DNA of 64,000 nucleotides, taken from NCBI RefSeq assembly GCF_018687675.1, contig NZ_CP061302.1, forward strand, positions 694,192-758,191. Direction: 5' to 3'. This stretch comes from Polynucleobacter sp. MG-Unter2-18. Lineage in GTDB: Bacteria; Pseudomonadota; Gammaproteobacteria; Burkholderiales; Burkholderiaceae. The translations under genes and the position numbers were made by a program. The notes beneath the pieces were generated by a model, which searched no databases, was not told the origin of the DNA, and saw nothing but the letters and a program-made list of their open reading frames with translations. Every line of letters begins with the position of its first letter. The stretch's first letter is position 1. Shown here piece by piece: positions 16,287-25,367 of this stretch.

Positions 16287-17783
16287 CTAGTTATTTGAAT
16301 TTAATAAATTAACACGAGCGGCAGTAATAGCATCAATATCTGCACTAGCAGCAATATCAGTCTGATGACTTGCGAGCGCCTTCTCAATTGGCTTTGCTAA
16401 TACTTTGCCGTACTCAACGCCCGGCTGGTCAAAGCTATTGATATTCCACAAGGCGCCTAATGTCGCAGTGCGATTTTCATACAAAGCAAGTAAGGCGCCA
16501 AGATAAAACGCATTGAGCTTGGGTAGTAACAAGAGGTTGCTAGGACGCTTACCTGGATAAATATCATTTGGATTTGCAGCAGTCTTACCATTGGCTAGCG
16601 CTTGCGCTTGCGCCAAGCAATTGGATAGCAAAATGCGATGGTGCGCAATAGCCTCGGGTCGATCACTCATCGGTTCACGCACGGCAATGAAATCAATCGG
16701 AATGATTTCTGTACCCTGATGAAAGAGTTGAAAATAGGAATGCTGCGCATTACTACCAGCGCTACCAAAGACTACTGGAGAAGAATGCTTCACTGGCTTG
16801 CCATCACGATCTACGCTCTTACCATTGCTTTCCATATCGAGCTGTTGTAACCACTTCGGAAACCAATCCAAAGCATCCGCATAGGGGATGGCGGCATAAG
16901 CCTTAATGTCATACTTCTCTTGCTGGTGTAGCAAAGCGAGTGCCATGATGACTGGCAGGTTTTCTTCGAGGGGTACATTCTTAAAATGCAAGTCCATGGC
17001 TTCGGCGCCAGCTAAAAACTGTTTGAATGTTTCAAAGCCATATTGCAGAGCAATCGGCATACCTACGGCTGACCATACAGAGTAGCGACCACCAACCCAA
17101 TCCCAGAAGGGAAAGATATTGTCTTCGTTTACACCAAAGTCTTTGGCGGCAGGGATATTAGCAGTGACTGCATATAAAGAATCAGTAATTTGGCTGGTAG
17201 AACAACCGCTGTCTTTAAGCCAGGCAACAACGGCTTTAGCATTCATGGAAGTTTCAAGTGTAGTGAATGACTTTGAGACCACAATCACGCGAGTGCTATG
17301 AGCTTGGGCACGCGCCAAGATGCGCGCTAACTCAGCGGTATCAATATTGGCCAAGAAATGCATCCGCATGCCACGGCTTTCAATACCAGGAACATGAGCT
17401 AAAGCTTCAATCGCTAAGCGAGGACCAAAGTCTGATCCACCAATACCAATATGAATGACATCAGTAACGCCAGCCCATTTATTGCAGAGCGCATCAATCC
17501 GATGCCAAACTTCAGAAACGGCAGGCATCACATCTTTGCCATCGATCATGACTGGCGTTTTGCTTAAGTTGCGGAGCGCAGAGTGAAGGGCGGGGCGATC
17601 TTCACTATTGTTGATGTGCTTGCCCGCAAACATATCTGCAATAAATTGCTCTAGATGACTTTGACGAGCAGAAGCAAAGAGCTTTTTCCAGTCAGCTGCA
17701 TCAATTCCTTGATAGGCGGTATCGAGCACCACATTAAGGGCAGAGTGGGTGCTTTGGTTAGCTAATTGGGCTTGCTCAGACAT
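16287..17783 (-). CDS. pgi: Glucose-6-phosphate isomerase
   Basis: A 498-residue cytosolic enzyme interconverting glucose 6-phosphate and fructose 6-phosphate. Family signatures are DVIHIGIGGSDFGPRLAIEAL, VVSKSFTTLETSMNAKAV, WDWVGGRYSVWSAVGMPIAL, the catalytic segment GSNAQHSYFQLFHQGT and the C-terminal SFDQPGVEYGKVLA. Length is shorter than the ~550 of E. coli Pgi but usual for this branch. It is the first gene of a leftward group with the phosphohexomutase. The divergent gene starts 140 bases to the right, leaving room for two promoters. Confidence 0.95.
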   Translation of the reverse strand: MSEQAQLANQSTHSALNVVLDTAYQGIDAADWKKLFASARQSHLEQFIADMFAGKHINNSEDRPALHSALRNLSKTPVMIDGKDVMPAVSEVWHRIDALCNKWAGVTDVIHIGIGGSDFGPRLAIEALAHVPGIESRGMRMHFLANIDTAELARILARAQAHSTRVIVVSKSFTTLETSMNAKAVVAWLKDSGCSTSQITDSLYAVTANIPAAKDFGVNEDNIFPFWDWVGGRYSVWSAVGMPIALQYGFETFKQFLAGAEAMDLHFKNVPLEENLPVIMALALLHQQEKYDIKAYAAIPYADALDWFPKWLQQLDMESNGKSVDRDGKPVKHSSPVVFGSAGSNAQHSYFQLFHQGTEIIPIDFIAVREPMSDRPEAIAHHRILLSNCLAQAQALANGKTAANPNDIYPGKRPSNLLLLPKLNAFYLGALLALYENRTATLGALWNINSFDQPGVEYGKVLAKPIEKALASHQTDIAASADIDAITAARVNLLNSNN

Positions 17784-17922
17784 GACTGGATTTTATCAAT
17801 AAGGACATCAAAATCCCCTTAAAACGCTGAAAATGTTACGATTTGATCAATATTAGTGCTTTAGCTTAGCTAAAAGTCATTACAAAATTGAGGTATATCT
17901 GAAATCAGGTCAGGAATAGCGG

Positions 17923-19059
17923 ATGGAGCAGGTTGATTGCGTCGTAGTAGGCGCTGGAGTTGTTGGTTTAGCAGTTGCTCGCGAGATGGCTTTGCAAGGC
18001 CGAGAAACGATTTTGCTCGAGCGTGAAGATTCTTTTGGAACCATCAGTAGTGCGCGCAATAGTGAGGTGATTCATGCAGGTATTTATTACCCCAAGGATT
18101 CCCTAAAGGCTAAGCTTTGTGTAGAAGGCAACCCCCTCTTGTATGAATACTGCCGTAGCCATCAAGTGAGTACGCAAGCCTACGGTAAGTTAATCGTTGC
18201 TGCAGATGCGAGTCAGCTAGATGATCTTCAGGCTATTTTGTATAAAGCCCAAAACAATCAAGTCCCTGATATCAAGATGATTTCAGGGGCGCAAGCTAAA
18301 GCCTTGGAGCCGGAACTGCAGTGCGAGGCTGCAGTGCTCTCAAGTTCAACGGGTGTAGTCGATAGTCATGGATTGATGCTGTCATTGTTGGGTGGGTTTG
18401 AGGATGCAGGCGGTATGGTCGCTTATCAATCTCCCTTGCTCAGCGCAAAGCCCATTAGTAATGCTGCTGAAGGCGGGTTTGAGCTTACGATTGGTGGCGC
18501 AGATGGCATGACTATTCAGACCAAGTTACTAATTAATTGCGCAGGACTTAGCGCCCCAGCGCTTGCCCAAAAAATTGAAGGACTCTCAAAAGAGCGAATA
18601 CCCAAAGCCTACTTCGCAAAAGGCAATTACTTCTCCTTATCTGGTAAATCCCCATTCAGTCATTTGATATATCCAATACCTGAACCGGGTGGACTAGGCG
18701 TTCATCTGACTCTCGATATGGGGGGTCAGGCAAAGTTTGGTCCAGACGTGGAATGGCTTGATATCGATGAAGAAAGCCAGATTAATTACACAGTTGATCA
18801 AGGGCGGGGAGATAACTTTTATGCAGCCGTCAGAAAATATTGGCCAGGCCTAAAAGATGGCTCTTTACAAGCCGATTACTCTGGCGTCAGAGCCAAAATT
18901 GTCCCGCCAAACGCCCCAGCAGGAGATTTTTACTTTGAAGGACCACAACAGCATCAACTGAATGGCTTATTTAACCTCTATGGCTTTGAGTCCCCAGGAC
19001 TCACCTCTTGTTTAGCCATTGCCCAGCATTTAGAGGCGCAAATCAAAAGTTCTCTATAA
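17923..19059 (+). CDS. FAD-dependent oxidoreductase, L-2-hydroxyglutarate oxidase (LhgO)-like
   Basis: A 378-residue DAO-fold flavoprotein. The N-terminus VDCVVVGAGVVGLAVAREMALQGRETILLE is the FAD dinucleotide fold, followed by SSARNSEVIHAGIYYP (conserved substrate/FAD loop with His). GLGVHLTLDMGGQAKFGPDVEW and the C-terminal LNGLFNLYGFESPGLTSCLAIA are typical of the LhgO/L2HGDH family, which oxidises L-2-hydroxyglutarate. Other 2-hydroxyacid or glycerol-3-phosphate-like substrates are possible. The ATG at 17923 follows AGGAATAGCGG. A TTTAGC/GCTAAA inverted repeat with a three-base centre lies 50 bases upstream (17860-17874). The gene ends 20 bases before the tRNA-Ser. Confidence 0.85.
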   Translation: MEQVDCVVVGAGVVGLAVAREMALQGRETILLEREDSFGTISSARNSEVIHAGIYYPKDSLKAKLCVEGNPLLYEYCRSHQVSTQAYGKLIVAADASQLDDLQAILYKAQNNQVPDIKMISGAQAKALEPELQCEAAVLSSSTGVVDSHGLMLSLLGGFEDAGGMVAYQSPLLSAKPISNAAEGGFELTIGGADGMTIQTKLLINCAGLSAPALAQKIEGLSKERIPKAYFAKGNYFSLSGKSPFSHLIYPIPEPGGLGVHLTLDMGGQAKFGPDVEWLDIDEESQINYTVDQGRGDNFYAAVRKYWPGLKDGSLQADYSGVRAKIVPPNAPAGDFYFEGPQQHQLNGLFNLYGFESPGLTSCLAIAQHLEAQIKSSL

Positions 19060-19079
19060 TCTAGGACTCAAATCGCAAA

Positions 19080-19169
19080 GGAAGAGTGGCAGAGCGGTTG
19101 AATGCACCAGTCTTGAAAACTGGCGAGGATGAAAGTCCTCCGTGAGTTCGAATCTCACCTCTTCCGCCA
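19080..19169 (+). tRNA. tRNA-Ser (UGA)
   Basis: Ninety bases including an encoded CCA. The acceptor stem GGAAGAG/CTCTTCC is perfect. The anticodon arm CCAGT-CTTGAAA-ACTGG shows anticodon TGA. A long variable arm (CGAGGATGAAAGTCCTCCG) marks a class II serine tRNA. The T loop reads GTTCGAATC. It is followed by a bidirectional terminator. Its last 12 bases recur at 3399-3410. Confidence 0.97.
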
Positions 19170-19174
19170 AATAA

Positions 19175-19204
19175 AAAACCCCAGCAATTACTCGCCGGGG
19201 TTTT
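19175..19204. terminator. Bidirectional terminator between tRNA-Ser and the convergent gene
   Basis: AAAACCCC/GGGGTTTT stem with a T-run on the plus side (TTTTGTCTTT) and TTTTTTATTT when read on the minus strand. It can end both the tRNA transcript and the leftward gene ending at 19237. Confidence 0.85.
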
Positions 19205-19236
19205 GTCTTTCTAGTAACTAGAAAAGCGTTATTGCA

Positions 19237-19818
19237 TTACTTCTTAGCAGCTGGTGCACTTACAACTGCAGCAATCGCTTCTGTGTAAACCACTTTAACT
19301 TGGTCATTTACAGCGATATCTTTCATCAAGTCAGGATTCTGAACTTTCACTTTGAAGATATTTCCCTGGGGACCTTTTAAAGAAACGATGTTCTTAGTCG
19401 TATCAATTGCTTCAACATTAGCGGTAGCAGTGATAGTGTTGGTAGTGATTACACCTGGCTTGTCGCCTTGTGGAGCAGTTGCGGTAGTAGTAGTAACTTG
19501 CTCGCCAGTAACACCTGGGTTTTTAACTTTAACCAATTCAACAGCAACAGCGAGTTCATAAACCACGTCAAAACGATCACCTACTTTAATCTCAGCAAAG
19601 TTCTTTACTTCAGGACCAGCAACGATAGTGGATACACCATCTTGATTTTTGAGGGTAACGGTACGGGTTGCAGCATCAATGTTGATAACTTCTCCGTCAT
19701 AAAGGAGGGCAGTTTCTTGAGCAGCTACAGCAGCAACAGGAGCTTTTGGTTGATTGAGTACGAAGTAGGCGCCGATAGCGATAGCAGCAAGAACAACAAC
19801 AATGAGTATTTTTTTCAT
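19237..19818 (-). CDS. Exported or membrane-anchored protein with an internally duplicated beta domain, function unknown
   Basis: A 193-residue protein with an N-terminal signal or anchor helix (KKILIVVVLAAIAIGAYFVL) and no lipobox. The rest holds two copies of the same ~55-residue module: residues ~41-95 (GEVINIDAATRTVTLKNQDG, then IKVGDRFDVVYELAVAVE) and ~133-187 (ANVEAIDTTKNIVSLKGPQG, then IAVNDQVKVVYTEAIAAV). A Thr/Pro-rich linker joins them. The modules resemble small OB/SH3-like beta barrels that sit in periplasmic proteins, but I do not recognise a named family or ligand. AAGGA precedes the ATG. The gene is transcribed alone toward the tRNA-Ser and is closed by the shared terminator. 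Confidence 0.75.
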   Translation of the reverse strand: MKKILIVVVLAAIAIGAYFVLNQPKAPVAAVAAQETALLYDGEVINIDAATRTVTLKNQDGVSTIVAGPEVKNFAEIKVGDRFDVVYELAVAVELVKVKNPGVTGEQVTTTTATAPQGDKPGVITTNTITATANVEAIDTTKNIVSLKGPQGNIFKVKVQNPDLMKDIAVNDQVKVVYTEAIAAVVSAPAAKK

Positions 19819-20055
19819 AACAGTATTAATCCTTAATAAATTGAATCACATTACCTATAGGCGGCAATGGGGTAATTGATAAATGTAGTTGACTTAACAA
19901 TTATGGAGATTGTATTACTCATGTTATTAATCAGAATGAATTTCTGGGTCAAATTCGGCTAAAAAAGGCTTAATTCCTCACTATTTATTGATCTATCGCA
20001 ATTCCCCGTTTTTTAAGGGGCTCATACTCAGATAGTGCAATCTATAGGAATACAT
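19819..20055. promoter_or_regulatory. Divergent intergenic region before the cytochrome cluster
   Basis: About 240 bases carrying the promoters for the leftward duplicated-domain gene and the rightward cytochrome genes. A TTGACT at about 19891 is a candidate -35. A GC-poor CCCC/GGGG hairpin around 20003-20019 lies just before the cytochrome gene. No RNA gene is apparent. Confidence 0.35.
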
Positions 20056-20439
20056 ATGTTTTGGAGCTTATTTTCAGGAATTATCCTAATGTGCCTGGCT
20101 TTTACAGTCAGTGCAGCAACGCCACAAGACTTGCTGAGATCCTATGAGTCTCAATCGGGCAAGGCATCATCGGCTCGTGGAGAGCAGTTTTTCAATGCCA
20201 AGCACGGTAAGGAATGGAGTTGTGCTTCCTGCCATGAAAATCCCCCGAACCACGACACTAAACATATAGTTACTGGAAAGGTAATCAAGCCACTAGCGCC
20301 TAGCGCTAATCCCGCCCGTTTTACTGATGAGGCCAGAGCTGAGAAATGGTTTAAACGTAATTGCAATGATGTACTTGGCAGGGACTGCAGCGCGCAAGAA
20401 AAAGCAGATGTCCTCTCTTGGCTTATGACCGTTAAATGA
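20056..20439 (+). CDS. SHP-type (DUF1924) monoheme cytochrome c
   Basis: A 127-residue periplasmic c-type cytochrome resembling sphaeroides heme protein (SHP, DUF1924). The signal peptide FWSLFSGIILMCLAFTVSAA ends near residue 21. One heme site WSCASCH is present. Downstream, WFKRNCNDVLGRDCS carries the Asn and the two cysteines that in SHP form the unusual heme ligand and a disulfide. SHP binds oxygen and nitric oxide and can be reduced by a diheme partner. The ATG at 20056 with ATAGGAA upstream is preferred over a GTG at 20035, because it places the signal peptide correctly. Its stop overlaps the next gene by four bases. Confidence 0.85.
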   Translation: MFWSLFSGIILMCLAFTVSAATPQDLLRSYESQSGKASSARGEQFFNAKHGKEWSCASCHENPPNHDTKHIVTGKVIKPLAPSANPARFTDEARAEKWFKRNCNDVLGRDCSAQEKADVLSWLMTVK

Positions 20440-20912
20440 ATCCCATCAAAATGAAAAAAACTATATTCATTGCCACTACTTTTCTATTGGCGTCTCCATT
20501 TACATTCGCAGGAAAAATGACCATGCCTACAGATGCTCCAGCTTCTTATGAAGCCGAGTGCGCAAGTTGTCATATGGCCTATCCGCCAGCACTCTTAAGT
20601 CAACAGAGTTGGAAGAATGTCATGTCTGGTCTATCAAAGCACTTCGGTACTGATGCTAGTGTGGATCCTAAGACCCAGACTGAGCTGACTAACTGGCTAG
20701 TGAAGAATGCGACCACTAGACAAAAGTACAGCGAGACCGCTCCAGAAAACCGTATTACCAAAACATCTTGGTTTATTCGTAAGCATGATGAGGTGAGACC
20801 TGAGGTTTGGAAGCGAGCAAGTATTAAGAGCCCAGCTAATTGTGGCGCTTGTCATAGCGATGCTGCTAATGGCATCTTTAGCGAGAAAAATATCAAGATC
20901 CCTGCGAAATGA
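20436..20912 (+). CDS. Diheme cytochrome c (DHC family)
   Basis: A 158-residue exported diheme cytochrome. After the signal peptide (MKKTIFIATTFLLASPFTFA, starting at the second Met) come two heme attachment sites, ECASCHMAYPPALL near residue 42 and NCGACHSDAANG near 137. WLVKNATTRQKYSE and ITKTSWFIRKHDEV sit between them, as in the DHC family. DHC is the known electron donor to SHP. The ATGA overlaps on both sides (with the SHP gene and the cytochrome b561 gene) make one tightly coupled operon. Confidence 0.88.
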   Translation: MNPIKMKKTIFIATTFLLASPFTFAGKMTMPTDAPASYEAECASCHMAYPPALLSQQSWKNVMSGLSKHFGTDASVDPKTQTELTNWLVKNATTRQKYSETAPENRITKTSWFIRKHDEVRPEVWKRASIKSPANCGACHSDAANGIFSEKNIKIPAK

Positions 20913-21583
20913 ACAATTCCCTAAATGACGCAGTTGGTGCTACGGGCAGGGTCAGGCAAGCCATTATGGTTTGGGATATACCGGTCAGAGTGTTTCATTG
21001 GCTGTTAGTCATTTGTTTTGCCGGTGCTTGGCTCAGCTCAGAGAGTGAGCGCTGGGCCCTGATTCACTATGCGTTCGGCTATACCGCATGTCTTTTGGTT
21101 CTGATCCGATTGGTATGGGGCTTGATTGGTACTCGTTACGCCAGATTTAGTCAATTTCTCAAAAGTCCCAAAGCTGTCATTGGACACTTTATGTCCATGT
21201 TACGCGGCCATCTCCATCACGATGTGGGTCACAATCCAGCGGGTGGTTTGGTGATGTTTGCGCTGATGTTACTAATACTATTCATTGGCTTCACGGGTTA
21301 TCTATCGGTTAAAGAGTTTTTAGGTGATATTGCATCAGAGGCTCATGAGGTAGTGGCAAACGTGGTGCTTGGCATAGTCATCATCCATATCATTGCGGCA
21401 ATTGGCATGAGCTTGATCGAAAGACAGAATCTAGTGAGATCCATGGTGAATGGTAAAAAACAGGGTATGCCAGAGCAGGGGATTCGTTATCCGCAATACC
21501 TGATTGGCAGCCTGATTTTTCTCAGTGCGCTTTACTTTTTCTATTTAACGTTGAGCGGTAGCTTGCCTAGCCTGACGCAGTAA
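20909..21583 (+). CDS. Cytochrome b561-type membrane protein
   Basis: A 224-residue four-helix di-heme cytochrome b (Ni_hydr_CYTB type) that would carry quinol electrons across the membrane to the periplasmic DHC. The N-terminus has VWDIPVRVFHWLLVICFAGAWLS with a heme His, followed by WALIHYAFGYTACLLVLIRLVWG. A later helix contains AHEVVANVVLGIVIIHIIAAIGMS with two more histidines, and the end has a further membrane helix (YLIGSLIFLSALYFFYLTL). Histidines for two b hemes are plausible. It completes the SHP-DHC-cytochrome b module. Confidence 0.88.
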   Translation: MNNSLNDAVGATGRVRQAIMVWDIPVRVFHWLLVICFAGAWLSSESERWALIHYAFGYTACLLVLIRLVWGLIGTRYARFSQFLKSPKAVIGHFMSMLRGHLHHDVGHNPAGGLVMFALMLLILFIGFTGYLSVKEFLGDIASEAHEVVANVVLGIVIIHIIAAIGMSLIERQNLVRSMVNGKKQGMPEQGIRYPQYLIGSLIFLSALYFFYLTLSGSLPSLTQ

Positions 21584-21643
21584 TAAGCTGCCTGATTCCA
21601 GAGGTAGTTCGCAAGATCTATCCCTCGTTGTACGATAGATGCC

Positions 21644-23089
21644 ATGAAGCTTCTGATAGCCCTTTATTTCTTTATGCTCGGCACCATTCAGTTGGGCTTA
21701 TTGATTGGAATGTTGCGTTATTTTCTAGAGAAACGCGGTGTTAAACCCAGTACATACTGGATATCTTCGCTCGGAACTAGTGTTTTAGCCCTTTTCATAT
21801 TTGGCTTTGGCGTGGCCACAAATAGCGCTGGGACAAAAAATCCAGAGTTTAATTTCACAATTGCGAATAGCCTTTTTTATATCGCAGGAGTACTGCAATT
21901 TCTTTTTTGCAGATCTCTCAATGGCCCAATTAGTCCACGCCTTAAATATTTTTTTATAGGCTCGGTCATTCTGTTTGTGCCCATTTTTGAATACATGCGT
22001 CAACATGGCACATTTGAAATGCGCACTTCCTTCATTGTCGCTATCATCAGCATCTTTTTTACATGGCAAATTATTGAGCTCAATATAAAGAAAAAAACTG
22101 ATCCATCTAAGCAACTTTTATATATCCAATTTGCTACAGGTGCTGAACTATTTTTGGCGCTAGGGCGCTTAACGATTTTGTTAGCCTCGGGCCTTGTTAT
22201 TAGAGAAGTTGAGCAACTCCCGCAAGCGTTGATATTTTTAACCATCTTTCAGATTGTGATGAATACCTTATCTTATATTGCGATTGGCGCGTACTGGTCT
22301 GAGAAGATAACCCAAGCAAATACTAAATCTGAGGTTGAAAACCTAGAGATTAAAAAATTACTGAGAGAGCGTGAGGGTCTGATTGCCTCCTTGCTAAAGG
22401 CTAATAAAACTGCGGCAACAGGAGCGTTATCAGCCTCTATAGCCCATGAGCTTAACCAGCCTTTAGGAGCATCGCAGCTTAATATTCAGTTTCTGCAGAA
22501 GAAGTTAGCAGAGGGACATTTAACTACTGAGCAAAACCAAGAAATACTGAACGCGTTGCTAGAAGATAACCAGCGGGCCACCACTATCATTCAATCTCTG
22601 CGCTCCATATTTTCAGATGGAAAGATTGGGGTAGAGAGGATTGATATTGTGGAGTTGATTGAATCAGTTCTCAAAATTGCTAAACCTGAAATTCAGGCAA
22701 AGAATCTTCAAGTGGCTCTTCGGCTAGAGTCAAAGTCTTTTATCAATGCCAATCGCGGTGAAATTCAGCAAGTACTGTTGAACCTGATTAATAATGCAAT
22801 TCAAGCTCTTGGTGAATCCACTCGGTCTCCTCGAATGCTTCAGATTAAGAGCCATGATGTATCCGAGGGTATTCAACTCCTGGTGTCTGACAATGGGGGT
22901 GGCGTTGCAATTGATGCCCAAGTGCACTTATTTGAATTACTCTCTGGAAGTCATAAGCGCTCTGGCATGGGCTTAGGTTTATGGCTTTGCCAACACATTG
23001 TGTCTCGTCATGGCGGTTATCTCCGATATCAAGATGCTCCTGGCGGAGGTGCTCAATTTATCGTTTTCTTACCCTCTATTCAGCATTAG
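21644..23089 (+). CDS. Membrane sensor histidine kinase
   Basis: A 481-residue kinase with about seven N-terminal membrane helices (residues ~1-218), a short coiled coil (~225-260) and a kinase core. The H box is ALSASIAHELNQPLGASQL with His268; the N box is LLNLINNAIQAL, followed by DNGGGV and GMGLGLWLCQHIVSRHGG. HELNQPLG is typical of kinases related to the RegB/FixL/DctB group. No PAS domain is seen and no response regulator gene lies nearby, so its partner is elsewhere. It starts 60 bases after the cytochrome b gene on the same strand, which suggests, but does not prove, a link to redox sensing. Confidence 0.88.
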   Translation: MKLLIALYFFMLGTIQLGLLIGMLRYFLEKRGVKPSTYWISSLGTSVLALFIFGFGVATNSAGTKNPEFNFTIANSLFYIAGVLQFLFCRSLNGPISPRLKYFFIGSVILFVPIFEYMRQHGTFEMRTSFIVAIISIFFTWQIIELNIKKKTDPSKQLLYIQFATGAELFLALGRLTILLASGLVIREVEQLPQALIFLTIFQIVMNTLSYIAIGAYWSEKITQANTKSEVENLEIKKLLREREGLIASLLKANKTAATGALSASIAHELNQPLGASQLNIQFLQKKLAEGHLTTEQNQEILNALLEDNQRATTIIQSLRSIFSDGKIGVERIDIVELIESVLKIAKPEIQAKNLQVALRLESKSFINANRGEIQQVLLNLINNAIQALGESTRSPRMLQIKSHDVSEGIQLLVSDNGGGVAIDAQVHLFELLSGSHKRSGMGLGLWLCQHIVSRHGGYLRYQDAPGGGAQFIVFLPSIQH

Positions 23090-23185
23090 GTATTAGCTCC
23101 ATGGCTAATTGCCTATAGGTGAAGCAGTCTTTACATTCATAAGATGTCTTTTTTTTGCCAATATATGTATTACTTCAAGGCTTTC

Positions 23186-25288
23186 ATGAAAACCAAAATC
23201 TCCCTGCTTGTCCTATCTATTGCCTTTATGTGCGGTAATTCCGCCATTGCCGCAGGCGGCGGTGGCGTGGTCGCCGACCCTGGCGCAATGCAGGGCAAAC
23301 ACTTTGACCCAAAGGGTAAGGCGCCATCTACATTTACGGTTGAGCTACAAAATGGCTTGCGTAAAACCTTGCCGTTTGAAGATAAGCGTGACTTTGAAGA
23401 ATCCAAGAGGGGGTTTATTGCGGCGCCTACTTATAAAACCATCATGGCAGATGCCGGTAACGTTGCTTGGGATATGGGTAGTTATGACTTCCTGTTGCAA
23501 GGCAAGGACTTTGATAGCGTTCACCCATCATTACAGCGTCAAGCGATTCTCAATATGGGCTACGGTCTCTATGGAGTGGTCCCCGGAAAGATTTATCAAG
23601 TGCGCGGCTTTGACTTATCGAATATCAGCTTTGTCAAAACAAATACCGGTTGGATTGTCTTTGATCCCTTAACTTCAAAAGAAACTGCTAGAGCAGCTTT
23701 AGAGTTGGTTAATGAGAAGTTAGGTAAACGCCCAGTGGTTGCAGTGGTCTATTCCCATTCTCATGCTGACCATTTTGGTGGTGTGCGTGGCGTAGTGGAT
23801 GAAGCGGATGTGAAGAGTGGCAAAGTGAAGATTATTGCTCCAGCTGGTTTCATGGATCACGCGGTAGCAGAAAACGTCTATGCGGGTAATGCCATGACGC
23901 GTCGTTTGTATTTCCAGTACGGCGTTTTATTGCCACGTAGCCCATTTGGTCACGTTGACCAGTCGATTGGTAAAAATACTGCGGCCGGTAACCTAGGTCT
24001 AATTGAGCCAACCATTCTCATTAATGAGCCATTTGAAAAAATGACGGTAGATGGCGTGGAGATGGAGTTCCAGAACACACCGGGCACAGAAGCGCCAGCG
24101 GAGATGAATACCTATTTCCCGCAGATGAAAGCATTCTGGGCCGCTGAAAATATTACGGGCACCATTCACAACATCTATACCTTGCGTGGCGCATTAGTAC
24201 GTGATGCTTTGGCATGGTCTAAAAATATTAACAATGCCTTGTACCGTTATGGCAATGAAGCACAAGTGATGTTTGCTTCACATTCTTGGCCACGTTGGGG
24301 TAATGATCGTGTGCAAGAAGTGATGCGCACACAGCGTGATAGCTATGCACATCTGAATAATGAGGTTCTGCACTTAGCAAATAACGGTGTGACCATCAAT
24401 GAAGTGCATAACGTCTATAAGCAACCTGATAGCCTAAAGTCTCAATGGGCTGCTCACAGTTACCATGGCTCAGAGGAGCACAATAGCCGCGCCGTCATTA
24501 ATCGTTACTTGGGCTACTGGGATGCCAATCCTGCTACCTTGATCCCTTTATCGCCTAAAGATTCTGCGCCACTCTATGTAGAGATGATGGGTGGTTCAGG
24601 CAAGATCATGGCTAAGGGCAAGCAACTCTATAAACAGGGTAAGTACCGTGAAGCAATGGAGATCGTCAATAAATTAGTTTATGCAGAACCAAACAACACG
24701 GCAGCTAAAGATTTATTGGCAGATATTTTTGAGCAAATTGGCTATCAAAAAGAAAGCCCAAGCGTACGCAATAGTTTCTTAGGCGCTGCCTATGAGCTGC
24801 GTCATGGCATGCCTTCTGGAGCATCGCCAAAGACCAATGGTCCTGACATGATTAAGGCAATGACTACAGAGCTTTGGTTAAATGCCTTAGCCATCAGCAT
24901 GGACAGTAAAAAAGCTGCTGGCATGAAGTTCACCATTAACCTTAGCACTCCTGATAACGGTGAAAAGTTTGTCGTGGAGATGAGTAATTCTACGCTGAGC
25001 AATATCAAGGGTTATCAAGATAAAAATCCAAACCTGACTATCACTGTAAATCGTAGCGACTTGGAAAAAGTCATGGGCGGACAAACTACTTTTGAAAAAC
25101 TACAAGCTGAAGGCAAGGCCAAGTTTGAAGGTGATCGCAAAGCATTTGAGCAACTGCGAAGCACGCTGACTACATTTACTCCAGATTTTGAATTGATGCC
25201 TGGTACAAAAGCTAAAAAAGCGCCTCCTGCTAAACCAAGCAAAGATCCGTTTGAAGCTCCTCCAATCGCCAACTCAGATGGTGCGTAA
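23186..25288 (+). CDS. Secreted alkyl sulfatase (SdsA1/BDS1-like metallo-beta-lactamase fold)
   Basis: A 700-residue exported zinc hydrolase that should remove sulfate from primary or secondary alkyl sulfates. The signal peptide is MKTKISLLVLSIAFMCGNSAIA. The metal-binding HSHADH is at 191-196 in YSHSHADHFGGVRG. NTPGTEAPAEMNTYFPQMKAFWAAENI and MFASHSWPRWGND are typical of the SdsA1 family. A helical dimerisation region follows (YKQGKYREAMEIVNKLVYAEPN), then a C-terminal SCP2-like domain and a Lys/Pro-rich tail. I chose the ATG at 23186 because it places the signal peptide at the start and has AAGG before it; the frame is open for 14 more codons upstream. It stands alone with its own terminator. 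Confidence 0.9.
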   Translation: MKTKISLLVLSIAFMCGNSAIAAGGGGVVADPGAMQGKHFDPKGKAPSTFTVELQNGLRKTLPFEDKRDFEESKRGFIAAPTYKTIMADAGNVAWDMGSYDFLLQGKDFDSVHPSLQRQAILNMGYGLYGVVPGKIYQVRGFDLSNISFVKTNTGWIVFDPLTSKETARAALELVNEKLGKRPVVAVVYSHSHADHFGGVRGVVDEADVKSGKVKIIAPAGFMDHAVAENVYAGNAMTRRLYFQYGVLLPRSPFGHVDQSIGKNTAAGNLGLIEPTILINEPFEKMTVDGVEMEFQNTPGTEAPAEMNTYFPQMKAFWAAENITGTIHNIYTLRGALVRDALAWSKNINNALYRYGNEAQVMFASHSWPRWGNDRVQEVMRTQRDSYAHLNNEVLHLANNGVTINEVHNVYKQPDSLKSQWAAHSYHGSEEHNSRAVINRYLGYWDANPATLIPLSPKDSAPLYVEMMGGSGKIMAKGKQLYKQGKYREAMEIVNKLVYAEPNNTAAKDLLADIFEQIGYQKESPSVRNSFLGAAYELRHGMPSGASPKTNGPDMIKAMTTELWLNALAISMDSKKAAGMKFTINLSTPDNGEKFVVEMSNSTLSNIKGYQDKNPNLTITVNRSDLEKVMGGQTTFEKLQAEGKAKFEGDRKAFEQLRSTLTTFTPDFELMPGTKAKKAPPAKPSKDPFEAPPIANSDGA

Positions 25289-25320
25289 GAAAAATAAAAC
25301 AGTAGTTAGGTATTAGAAAG

Positions 25321-25350
25321 ATGGGCTCCTGAGAGCCCATTTCTTTTTCT
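25321..25350 (+). terminator. Alkyl sulfatase terminator
   Basis: Perfect ATGGGCTC/GAGCCCAT stem with a short loop followed by TTCTTTTTCT. It lies between two convergent genes. Confidence 0.88.
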
Positions 25351-25367
25351 AGGAAGCGATAAATGAC

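Noticed and set aside
3399..19169. The two tRNA-Ser 3'-end 12-mers as ends of one 15.8-kb mobile element
   Set aside because: The interval carries core genes (nadB, nadA, pgi), the tRNA-Ser at 19.1 kb is complete and followed by its own terminator, and the integrase lies outside the interval.
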